Part shown: positions 20,757 to 31,000 of the stretch, in pieces
Position numbering within the stretch: the stretch's first letter is position 1
Layout: each line of letters starts with the position of its first letter
From: Amphimedon queenslandica
Taxonomy: Eukaryota; Porifera; Demospongiae; Haplosclerida; Niphatidae
Assembly (NCBI RefSeq): GCF_000090795.2
Contig: NW_003546268.1
Coordinates: 129,590-193,589 of the forward strand
Direction of reading: 5' to 3'
DNA: 64,000 nt
The notes under the pieces: model-generated
Told to the model about the DNA's origin: nothing
The model's input: the letters and a program-made list of their open reading frames with translations, nothing else
The model's database searches: none
Translations under genes and position numbers: made by a program

Positions 20757-22826
20757 CTACTTTTGGCCTAAGCGCCAGGGTTGTGCAGAAAGAAAGTCAC
20801 AAACAGTTTTAACTTCACTCTCATCTACTCTATATTTTGCTTTAGCCTGTATTTCTGTGCCACTGAAATCCATTATGACATCTATTTTGCGCTGGGACTT
20901 AGGCAGCTTTTGTGGATTTGGAACGTGAAGCAATAGCTGACCTATTTCTCTGACTGTGCTTTGTCCATTCTTATCAACTACATATTGGACATCAGGTTCT
21001 GAAGTAGAGAAGATTTTAACGCATACTTCCTTGTCAGACTGATTGTGTGGAATGAGACTTGTAACCATTACTTCATTGTAATCTGGCGTTTCACTTCTCT
21101 TAAGGAAGGGAAAAAAGATTGAGTCGCACCTGTATATTCTTTCTTCTTCATGTAGATATTTATAATGCTTATCATGTTGAGCTTTATCGAACGGTACGAA
21201 AATTGCTATGCCATAAGTAGCATCTGATTTTCGCAATTTAATTATTTCTGGATTCTTGCGCCACAAGACAGCTCCTTGAGCAACAGCAAGATGAGGCTCA
21301 ATTGGTGTCAAAACGGAGGGGCATTGGTCACGACCTTGACTGGCATAAGCATTTTCTATAACTTCCTTGAGCTTCTTGTAAACATACTTACAACCTCCAA
21401 ATCCACCCACAAGATAAAACGCATCTGCCTCATATCCATTATCAGCAATAGCTTCATTTAGGCACTTTTTAATGTCACTAATTACTGGACCAAACAAATG
21501 GGACTCCACGAAATCCTTATTTATGTATAATGTAGAGCTATCGCATTCATATTCAATGCCTTCCATGCCTTGTACTTCTTTTAGCTCTTTATCATAAAAT
21601 CCAGCAATTTTACCCAAGTCAATAGCAATTCCTTCGATTTCTTCTTGCCCAAATAAACATTTTTGCCCTTCAAAATCAGTATAAAGTATCATGTTTATAT
21701 TAGCACTTCGCTTTGGTTTCAAACTAGCATTTGAAGCTAAAAACCTATCGTAACCAGCATCTTTTGTTAGCTTTTGTAGCAACTGAGAGAATGCTTCGTT
21801 AACTTGAGTACCCCCACATGCGTTCCCAGTTGGTATATTTTGAACAATTATATCATCACCATCTTCAGCATGAGCTGTAATATCAACGGTGCCTCCTCCT
21901 ATATCTATAACCATGTACTTTTTAGGGGGATTTATAACTGACAAGGACCGATCTTTATTGATATCACTTGCTATATTCTTCTGGCTATAAAGAGCTGCTG
22001 ACTCTGGCTCTAGTGCTAATGATAGCTTGTCAGGATTAACATCACTGCAGAGAGGAAGAGGAGAAGAAGATACTGGAGTAAAATTGACAATGCCATCAGA
22101 TTCTGTGAGTAAACTAGCCTATTTAATCATATGACTATCATTGTGATAATAACTTAATAAGGACTTACCAAATAGGCAGCTTCTCTCATCATTCTCTTTC
22201 CACGTGCATCCCATATAGCAGGAACAGTGATGACCCAATCAAAATCAGTAGTTTTTAATGGTCTGACTGTACGCGAGAGGTGGTCTATCAATAGATCCTT
22301 CATATACTTGAGAATGAATGCAATAACTTCAACTAGGTAGTACTGCTCACCAGACAAAGATTCAACTGGTGTGTCACGTGTAATACTCTTCTACATCATG
22401 ATAATATGTAAATTATAAATCTATAACTACAAGTTACTCTACCTGATCTCTTCTCATTAACATCTTGATCCTTTCAAAGTAGATATACTCAGAATATTCT
22501 TCTTTTCTCAATTTTTGATAAAGAGTGGCTGCTTTGTCTCCCAGAGCTTCTACTCTTATTTTGTTTTCACTTGCTACTTTCTTGCATAGAATAATGTTGA
22601 GAGATCTTTCTTGCTTTTTGGAACTCTCAAACGAGATCATCGAAACATTAGCATCTCCTTTAGTGGTATAAGCCAGTGAGATTGATGATGTACCAAAATC
22701 AATAGCAGCAATATTGCCATTAGTAACACGATAAGCAGCTTCAGTACGAGGAATCTTTTCAAGTCTCTCATATGTAACTTCAGTAGACCTGCCAGAGGAT
22801 GTGGATGTGCTGTAGCTGTTACCCAT
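20757..22826 (-). CDS. HSPA12-like Hsp70-family ATPase
   Basis: Three exons (22443-22826, 22169-22390, 20757-22118) give a 655-residue protein, close to the 675 residues of human HSPA12A. Start is ATG at 22826 (MGNSYSTS; the MG start suggests possible N-myristoylation). Hsp70/actin-fold ATPase motifs are present in order: phosphate 1 AAIDFGTSSISLAY, the TVPAIWD segment, phosphate 2 MVIDIGGGTVDITAH, and the adenosine motif YLVGGFGGCKYVYKKL. The C-terminal part is the short divergent type of the HSPA12 branch, with no EEVD end. HSPA12 proteins are atypical Hsp70s; the family is strongly expanded in some marine invertebrates and linked there to stress and immunity, but this member's client is unknown. 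It could equally be called an Hsp70-like heat shock protein 12. Confidence 0.85.
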
Positions 22827-23219
22827 AATTTTACAAAACTGAGATATTTGCTGTAGCTGTCATTGGAACCATAGTATATATGCTGGAACTGTCTAACAAT
22901 GATTCCTGGAAATATCATAGGCACTGAGCTATGAATATATTTTAAGCTCACATGATAATCTTCTATTTATGGTATCAGGAGTGCTAATGCATGTGATGTC
23001 ATTATTAGCTAAAGGGTATTGGCACCTTTCAAGGCTTTGCTAGTGTGAAAAGGCCTTATAAGTGGCCTTAAGTGATTGTTTATTACAAAAAATAGACATA
23101 TTTTTTAGACAGCAATATGAGCTAGCTAGTTAATAGGTTATACATGTGAAGCTAAATAGCATCAATAAACGGCATACGTCCTTATTCAAATTTTATAATA
23201 TGGTACCCTAGAGCAACTT
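22827..23219. other. Intergenic, upstream of the Hsp70-like gene
   Basis: This should contain the promoter of the minus-strand Hsp70-like gene. The first 150 bp are open in the minus frame but lack a better start than 22826. I see no clear heat-shock element or other recognisable structure. Confidence 0.4.
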
Positions 23220-24842
23220 TTAATTTAAAAAAATCCAATTTGATTGAATCAGCTAGATAGACATGATACAAGAGCACATTATGTATCAGAAAATGTATTT
23301 GATGAAATGTAGATGCTTTTATAAAATCTGAACGTTTACATAACATTAAGAACACATATAAAAAGATAGTTGACATCAACCTTAGACTCTCATTTATGCA
23401 TGCATATCATATGACATAGATCTAGATCCCTATATTGATATTCTGATTGAGTGAATGGAGATGATGCATTGAAATATAGCAGCATTTGGAATTATACACA
23501 GGTTTTTAAGAGATATCAAATCAGCTAGAGAACTTACAAGCTGGTAATAATGAAGGTAAACATCATCCTTTTTATCAACTGGTACCGTACATGTCTTTAG
23601 AATATTTTTTCACTTAAGGCACTCATTAATAGTAATAGAACTTTCAAGTGATGATAAAGAATCCATTGACATATGGGTAGATCTATAACAATTAATTTTA
23701 TTGACCACACTCAATTAATATATTCCTTATGTACATGTACATGTAGATATGCAAAATACTATTTGCAAGTATAGAGATGATGAAAAAGCAGGAGGAGTGT
23801 TTCATTCATATGAAATAATAAAAGCTATAATAGTATTATAGTTACTAATAATAATTAATGTGTTTATTAACAGATAGAGAGGATAGTAAATACAAAAGTA
23901 TGGGAGAGATACAAGTACAGGAGAAAGGAAGTTGCTGAATCTAATAACAACTGTGCTAATGAGCTGATGCTCTTTCATGGTAATGCATGTAGTTGCACAT
24001 ACATGTATAAGTATTTTTAAAAATTAACATTCCTTAGAGTCACCTTTTGTCCCTTATATTGTTCATAACCAGTGGTTGAGAATCTGGGGGGGGCAGGGGG
24101 GCTGGAGCCTCCCAGTTTTGATGAAGGGGGGCAGAGCCACCCCACTTTTGCTGCAGCCTGCATGCAGAAGAGCAGAGCCTCTCTAAATTTTGATGCAAGG
24201 CAGCAGGGGGGACACTGCCCTCACTTTTAATTACTTATGTTATTAGAAAATGCTATTAATTTAGCTATAGCTTATTAGTGCTATAGCAGCTGCCTCAATT
24301 CATTGCTTACTATTACATGTACATATACAAAGCATAGCTGATGAACGAACCATATTTTTTGGATTATTTTAAACATAATTGAATTAATGAAAATGAGCCC
24401 CCCCCCACTTTTAGATTGGTGTCTCAACCCCTGATAACGGGTTTGATGAGAGGGATGCCTACATAGGAGGAATGTTTGGTGCTGGTAAGTTACTGCAACA
24501 ATGATAATGTAAGATGCATTCATGGTAACTGTTCTTTTCACCATAGGAGTATATTTTGCTGAGCATTCTTCAAAAAGTAATCAATATGTATACGGAATAG
24601 GAGGAGGCAATGGTAACTATGTTCAGGGCAACCAATGGTTGCCCTGAACATAAGAACAGATCCTGTTATACTTGCTTGAGGTAATTCGTTAATCATTTAG
24701 CATTATGTCATATGTCATATGTTACATTCATGATATCCTATAGGAAGCCGTTATTGTGTAGAGTAGTGCTTGGTAAGCCAGTGGAACAATACACTGCTGT
24801 AAGGATAGCCCATGCATCTCCAGGACACCATTCTGTTATTGG
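23220..24842 (+). pseudogene. Decayed duplicate of tankyrase SAM-PARP exons
   Basis: This block copies tankyrase from the end of intron 23 to exon 30, introns included, so it is a DNA-level duplicate and not a retrocopy. The SAM exon copy (about 23435-23555) has indels and stops. The exon 27 copy (about 23874-23979) is nearly intact. The exon 28 copy is split by a 364 bp transposon at 24070-24433. The exon 29 copy carries a 25 bp insertion forming a palindrome at 24619-24651. In the exon 28 copy the conserved ERHAY motif reads ERDAY. Homology stops abruptly after the VIG codons at 24842, and the next base begins a different duplicated gene. No ankyrin exons are present. It cannot make a tankyrase. 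Confidence 0.85.
24070..24433. mobile_element. hAT-like MITE in the tankyrase pseudogene (TSD ATAAC)
   Basis: A 364 bp element has ends CAGTGGTTGAGA and (complement) CAGGGGTTGAGA, with ATAAC on both sides (24065-24069, 24434-24438). The parental tankyrase exon at 19035-19112 shows the empty site TTCATAACGGGTTTGATGAG, confirming the duplication and precise ends. The interior has G/C runs and GGGGGGCAGAGCC-like repeats. No open frame. Confidence 0.85.
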
Positions 24843-25412
24843 TCATGGATGTCATTTTGTAAGAACATTTTGATGAAGCAGACAAAGAAAAATCTGGATG
24901 CATTGACTATAATGGTTTTCAAATGTTTCTTGATAAATTGGAGTCATTTGATGCTTGTCTAGCAATTGATATTGTTACCTTTATAAATAAAACAGGAAAA
25001 GTGAGTCATGTAATCATTGTACTTAGCCACATACCCAATGTCATCATAGATTTCATTTGAAGAATTGCAAGGTATGTGCAAAGGGAACAGTGGCTCTACC
25101 ATGCCTCCTTCACCACTTGATGACATCTTATGTAAGTTATATTTTATCATTAGCAATGCACATTCAAAAACTCCCAGCTATGAAATATGAGTACATACCA
25201 TGTTTTAGGTCCATTGTCAGGGCCGTAGCCAGGAACTTGAAACAGGGGGTTCGGAAATTGCTGCGCGCGAAGCGTGCAGCAAAAATTTTAACAAGAATGG
25301 GCGTGGTCGGTAGGCGTGGTCTTGAGTTACGCATCTCAGCCATGTGCTGACTCAGCTAAAATGGTTATCTGTGCTTCTCGCTGCTGCCAAAATGCTAATC
25401 CTGCTTTTGCAG

Positions 25413-26113
25413 CAGTGGCATATCCAAGGTAGCAGGGGCGTATCTAGAAATTAGAGAAGGGGGGTGCTGAGGGCGCCCTCAGCGCGCCGCGATTTTGGCC
25501 ACACCCACTTTTACGGCGGTAAAACGGCCTTTTCCTGCATTTTCGTCAATTACGGGTGGGGCCAAGATCATTTCAAGCATACTGCTATGTTACTGGTACT
25601 TCTGATTGCTCCTTAAAGCACTGGAAACTGCTGAAACCATGATAAGGGGGCTAGATAACTTTGTTAAGAGGCTTGGTAGTGATGCAAGAGTCCAGGACTT
25701 CAGTAATTTTTTCTGAGCCCAGCCCTGAGGGGGGTGCTCAAGCCCCTTCAGCCCCCCCCCTAAATACGCCTCTGGGTAGGGCATGGTAGGGCATTTGCCC
25801 TACCAACTGCTACTGAATCAAAATTAATATTGCCTTCTAATTTACTGTAGTTAAAAATTTAAGATATCTCCAATCTTGATCAAGGCCAGAGAACACAATA
25901 AATAAAGAAAACACTCAAAAGAGAACTTTAGAGAAGAAAAGAGCAAGCCGAGCTAGTCCGATATAGTCGACTTCATCATCATTATTGTGGGCGTAGACGT
26001 ACTTTAATTAAAGACACGCCCATTATGAATATTAATTACCCTCAAAAAATTTTTCGGCGCGCTTCGCGCGCCATCTTTGCCCCACCATCATCTAAAGTCT
26101 AGATACGCCACTG
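25413..26113. mobile_element. Middle element of the nest, hAT with 8-bp TSD TTTTGCAG
   Basis: The ends CAGTGGCATATCCAAG and (complement) CAGTGGCGTATCTAGAC are flanked by TTTTGCAG on both sides (25405-25412, 26114-26121), the 8 bp duplication typical of hAT elements. It contains the 342 bp inner element near its left end. The internal GGCGCGCTTCGCGCGCC at about 26055 is a strong palindrome. No transposase frame is seen. Confidence 0.9.
25433..25774. mobile_element. Inner element of the nest, hAT5-like MITE copy 2 (TSD GGTAG)
   Basis: A 342 bp copy of the family at 17052 and 30465, with ends CAGGGGCGTATCTAG and (complement) CAGAGGCGTATTTAG. GGTAG flanks it at 25428-25432 and 25775-25779. It is the youngest insertion of the nest because it interrupts the middle element. 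Confidence 0.9.
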
Positions 26114-26989
26114 TTTTGCAGTGCTGTTCTTCATGACAGGAGCTAATCTAAAACTTTTTTGCAGCTACAACAGGGGGTTCGTCCGAACCCCCCGAACCCC
26201 CCCTGGCTACGGGCCTGATTGTTAAACACAGTTCTATATAATATGTTAATTATAATTATCTATTTTGATAGCTTCAGCAACTGTACCAATCCCTGATTCT
26301 CTTTCTGGATATTGGACAAGTAAAACTGCACTTGCAGTTATGATGATATTTCCAGTGTGCTATCAGGCAGGAATGCTTTTTGACCTCTACAACAATAATA
26401 CTACCAAGTCTACCATGGCAAAATTTTGTGGAATGTATGATCAGCTAGGTGACAAAGCAGATGGCACTTTAGGATGGTATGTACATTCTCCATTTACTGT
26501 ACTAAATATTTAGAAATTTAACTGTGAGTTGAATTGAAGTTAGCTATTTGATGTTTCGGGCTAACATAATATTTAGTGTATGCAGGTCTACTGTAAAACC
26601 ACCAAACTTAACAATGGCCAATATTAATAATTATTTTCTTCATTTTGGTCATATTATGTTTTATTATCATAATAGGACCATCCAGTGGGCAAAGTGAATC
26701 CTAAATCTCCCTTGGCCATGTCTAACACATCTTTTTCAGGACAGCAATGTGAGATATCTGGAAAGCTATGGATGTTTGCTATGTAGATTACAACTACTGA
26801 GTCTAAACATAAATCGCCAATGCCCCTCACAGAAAAAGACCAGTTCATAAAAACTAGATCTATTTAATTAATTGATCTTGTGGACTATAGAGTAGAGAAG
26901 TGTAGTGTTAGAATTATTAAAATAATTATCTATTTTAACAAACTTTAAATACAATAATTATCATAATGAGCATAGCTGCATAATCCCTA

Positions 26990-28067
26990 ACTAGTAACAA
27001 TCAATTGATCGATTGATCGATCATAGACCACAAATCCGTATTCTTTGAGATTCTCTAATGTATTATCATTACTGCTAATTTTGAAACAAACGGCCCTCCA
27101 TAGTAAAGCCATAGATACTGTATACACATGGATACGAAACTCCTCTATACACACATATAAATTCACATAAGGAAACGTCATAAACGTCACATCTGGCCTG
27201 GCTGTCCTCAGGCTGCCAGGGTAAGTAAAGCAATCACTGTAGCCTATTCTTTTGTTAAAGTAGCTGAATGATCCCTCAAAGGACTTTGCAAAGCCTTCAT
27301 AATATTGAAATAATGGTCATAAAAGATAGCTTGACTGCATATCTTAAGTTCTACAATGGATGTCATAACCTACTGTTGTGTACATTTTCACTCAAGCCAC
27401 TTTTTAGCTTAACTCTGTTGAATTAGGCCAACAATTTTTATTGTAATAATAGGTAATTGTACACTAGTTGTAGTGGGACTATTATTTAGAGCTTGTGTCA
27501 AGTAGAATAGCTGTTATTTTCTAAATCTTGGTTTTTTCAAGCTCCACCTTTCTAGCTAACTTAATTGGAACTTTTTCTATATGGTTTTGTAGCTTGAGAA
27601 TAGGTAGTTGTAGTGGGCCTATTTTTAAAAGGAGTGTATTTTTAGTTTTGGTGCAATTGTGTTGCCAAAATCATTCATTTTTAGGTGACAAGAGATGGGA
27701 AAGTCATGCATTAGTAAACTGGATATAATAAAAGAAAAGGAAATTTTCAGCAATTATAATACATGATAAATGTCAAGTTTTATTGTATTATTGTACATAA
27801 AATCTCAATATGATTAGCAATAAAATTATAAAAATAATAATAATACTTTTTATCATTGTTTTTTTTTTATTGTGAATGAAAACGTAATATGACGTATCCG
27901 GTGAAACACGCCTCTTAATCAGAACATCCGGTCCGGCCACGTGTTTCCATGTGTAAAAACCATAGGTGCCACGTGGTTGTCGTGCTTCATTTGATATCTG
28001 AAAATTCTCATAATATCTGTGACAGTGTGACCAGACTAACTAGCCTTTTACTACTACCCATTTACAT
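26990..28067. other. Intergenic upstream of the VRK gene
   Basis: No gene is recognised. ATCGATTGATCGATC-type short palindromes lie near 27005. A small open frame at 27528-27728 has no recognisable content. The last 180 bp (CCGGTCCGGCCACGTG near 27930) is GC-richer with an E-box-like CACGTG and probably contains the VRK promoter. Confidence 0.4.
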
Positions 28068-31000
28068 ATGATGCCTGGCCCACCACGGGATAAAAAAAGG
28101 AAAGCTAGAACTAAGAAGAAGGCAGCTGGTCGTCTAGTTCCACTATGGCAGTCGGTGGTGCCACCATTACCAGATGGTACACTCCTCTCTGGGATCTTTA
28201 CTATGGAAAAGTGGAGGCTAGGAAAGTCAATAGGGAAAGGAGCTTATGGAGAAGTTTACGAAGCATTTTCAACAGCTGAAGAATTCTCAGGCAGTTATGC
28301 CATTAAAGTGGTAATTTGGTAAACGTAATGAATACGAGATCTACAGACCAGTTGGCACTTAGTATGATTCATAGAATTGTAAGTACGGTACAAGATGATT
28401 TATTGGTGAGGAATTAATATTGGCGATTGGCAGTTTTATGAAGAAATTGTGAGAAATTGCCAATATAAAATCTGCCATATTGTTTCAATTTGAGCAACCT
28501 CAAATTCCTCAATGGCATGTGGCACAAAATCGTCATAAAATTTCCTAATTAACTTTCTACAGGCAAATTTGCCAAAATATTACTCTCGCCAATAAATCAT
28601 CTTGTATAGTCGGTTCCAGTTTAGTTTGACTGGATGTTTTCGAATTTCATCATCAAAATGTCACATGTAGCCCCACCCACACGCAAACAGAAATACAGTC
28701 AAATTTTTTTGCCACCATTTTGAATCCTAGTTGTAATGTTTGTCTATGGAGTGATCGTGAAAAGAGCTTATTTTCCATAAACTGCTGTATTTATTTGTGA
28801 CAGCAATCTTGCTACTGCTTACTGACCATTATCCAGTGTCTATAGTTGGTTCGTGGACTTAAATAAGTGCCATTAGGACATATAGAAGGAAAGATATTGC
28901 TTTCTCCCATTCTACTCTTAGTAAACTATAGCTTTGTAATAACAGCAGAAAAATTTTACTTTATCTATAGTATCATGATGAATAAAATTTTATGAATATA
29001 CACGTACTTAGCACCAACTGGTCTATAGTAATTGCAAACTTTGCTTTTGGGAAATTATTATAATGATGTGCAATGAAGTGTCCATTGTCAGTGCCACTGT
29101 CAGGAGGAACTTTGTGGCACACCTCATTCTAGAAATTCAAGAGACCATCTCGGCTCTATTGTCACACAAATATTAATTTTTGAGCACATTTTATTTAAAA
29201 CACGAAACTTTGAACTCTCAAAAATTTGAACATACATGTACATGGTATATCATGTAAAAATTAGGTCACAGACAATTTTTAAGCACAATAAATTTCTACG
29301 GCATGAGTTTCCTGATTTTTTTTGTTATTAAATTGTTTTTTCTATTAAAACAGGAACCAATAAGCAATGGACCATTATTCTGTGAAATACAGTGTTACTT
29401 AGATGTAGCCTTTTCAAACAAGAGTGAGGAATGATTTTTATTGTGTGTATTTTTATTTATTTTTACTACTAACAGTAAATGATTGGGTGAAGTCTCATGA
29501 TTTAAAGTATCTTGCAATGCCTCAGTTCATTGATTGGGGAAAGAATGAGACTTCTCCGTCTTTGCAGTATTGCTTTCTTGTAATGGAGAGATTTGGAGAC
29601 AATATTGAAAAGCTTTTTGAAGAAGCCGGGAGGAAGTTTGGAGTAAAGACTGTTTGCTATCTGGCATTAAGAATAGTAAGCGAATTATTGTTGTATTAAT
29701 TTTTGACCATCCATCTCTTTTACTTCTTTCTCTTTCCTTCCTCTCTCTCTATAGTTAGAGGCACTTGAATTTTTGCATAATTCAGGGTATGCTCATGCTG
29801 ACATTAAAGGTAGTAACATACTTACTGGATATTCTCAAAGAGATCAGGTTTGGCCTTTTTGGCTTCGCCAGCGATTAGCGTGGGCGAGGACTATGTAGTT
29901 AAGTGTGTTGTCTGTCATTCATTCTGTCCAGAAGCAATCTCTCACTTTGAGGTATTGTGGTTTTAGAAGGGGGTCCCCTACACTCAGATAACTTCTCCAT
30001 GCGCTAGAAAAAGTTACTTTCTTTAGCTTTATCAAGTATAGATGGCAGTGCAAGGAATCAAAAGCTAACAATCTTGCCAAATGTAGGGAGGTTCTCCTAT
30101 CATTTTGTCATGCTTCCAATAACAGGGCTATCTAGTATCTCTAGAGAGACACAAAAACCTTTTCTTTAAAAAATATGTAGCTTTTTATGTAACTTTTTTG
30201 TCTTGAAGAAAGGAATGCCTAAAAATTACTTACCTCTTTACTTTACACGAGGCACTTGTCCTTAGGAAGAGTAGCTAAGGCCTATAAACTTCAGGCGCTT
30301 GACAAGAGTTTGTATGGAACAAATAGGGCCTACTAAATGCATGTGTGCACTGAGTACAAGTCCAAGAAGCTCAAGCTTCTCCCGGCAGTTCTCCAAGAGA
30401 CACCATTTTACTCTAGCAGACTAGCAATCAAGGTTTGACACTTTGACTGGACTGTGACAACTCTCAGGGGCGTATCTAGAAATTAAAGAAGGGGGGTGCT
30501 GAGGGCGCGCGAAGTGCGCCGCGATTTTGGCCACACCCACTTTTACGGCGGTAAAACGGCCTTTTCCTGCATTTTCGTCAATTACGGGTGGGGCCAAGAT
30601 CATTTCAAGCATACTGCTATGTTACTGGTACTTCTGATTGCTCCTTAAAGCACTGGAAACTGCTGAAACCATGATAAGGGGGCTAGATAACTTTGTTAAG
30701 AGGCTTGGTAGTGATGCAAGAGTCCAGGACTTCAGTAATTTTTTCTGAGCCCAGCCCTGAGGGGGGTGCTCAAGCCCCCTCAGCCCCCCCCTAAATACGC
30801 CTCTGACTCTAGCAATCAAGATTTGACACTTTCTCTGTACTGTAACAAGTGCCATGCTGCACTGTCAGTTTGCAGCCACACCCAAACACCCTCACATTTA
30901 ATTAGACTATAAAGAATGCAATCAAAACTATAGCGTCTAAGCAAGTTACTTAATACAGTGGTAATATGCAGGACAAAATACAGTTTTGAAATCATGCATG

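Larger units (their letters stand above)
25218..26217. mobile_element. Outer element of a three-level transposon nest (TSD ATTGT)
   Basis: The 1000 bp insertion has ends CAGGGCCGTAGCCAGG and (complement) CAGGCCCGTAGCCAGG and is flanked by ATTGT (25213-25217, 26218-26222). The paralogous locus near 45170 shows the empty site (CTATTGTTTAACACAG against CCATTGT...ATTGTTAAACACAG). It contains the elements at 25413-26113 and 25433-25774; without them it would be about 290 bp. It is hAT-like by its ends, with a 5 bp duplication. Confidence 0.9.
24843..26990 (+). pseudogene. EF-hand gene fragment, copy A (interrupted)
   Basis: The first exon-like piece encodes an EF-hand: FDEADKEKSGCIDYNGF has a canonical Ca-binding loop (D-x-D-x-K-S-G-x-I-D-Y). 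ISFEELQG follows after a short intron. Then comes an exon at about 26270-26476 with TVPIPDSLSG, a hydrophobic ALAVMMIFPVCYQAGML and KFCGMYDQLGDKADGTLGW. I do not recognise the parent family. The segment is about 95% identical to 44791-45900. It lacks a start, is fused to the tankyrase pseudogene, and is split by a 1 kb transposon at 25218-26217. The downstream piece to about 26990 is also shared with copy B. I infer a pseudogene; the parent gene's 5' part is not in the window. Confidence 0.6.

Noticed and set aside
23220-24842. A second functional tankyrase
   Set aside because: Stops, indels, a transposon in the PARP region and an abrupt end in exon 30 show it is a pseudogene.
25590-25784. 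Short minus-strand frame, nearly identical to one at 30622-30855
   Set aside because: Both lie inside copies of the same MITE; similarity reflects the element, not a gene.
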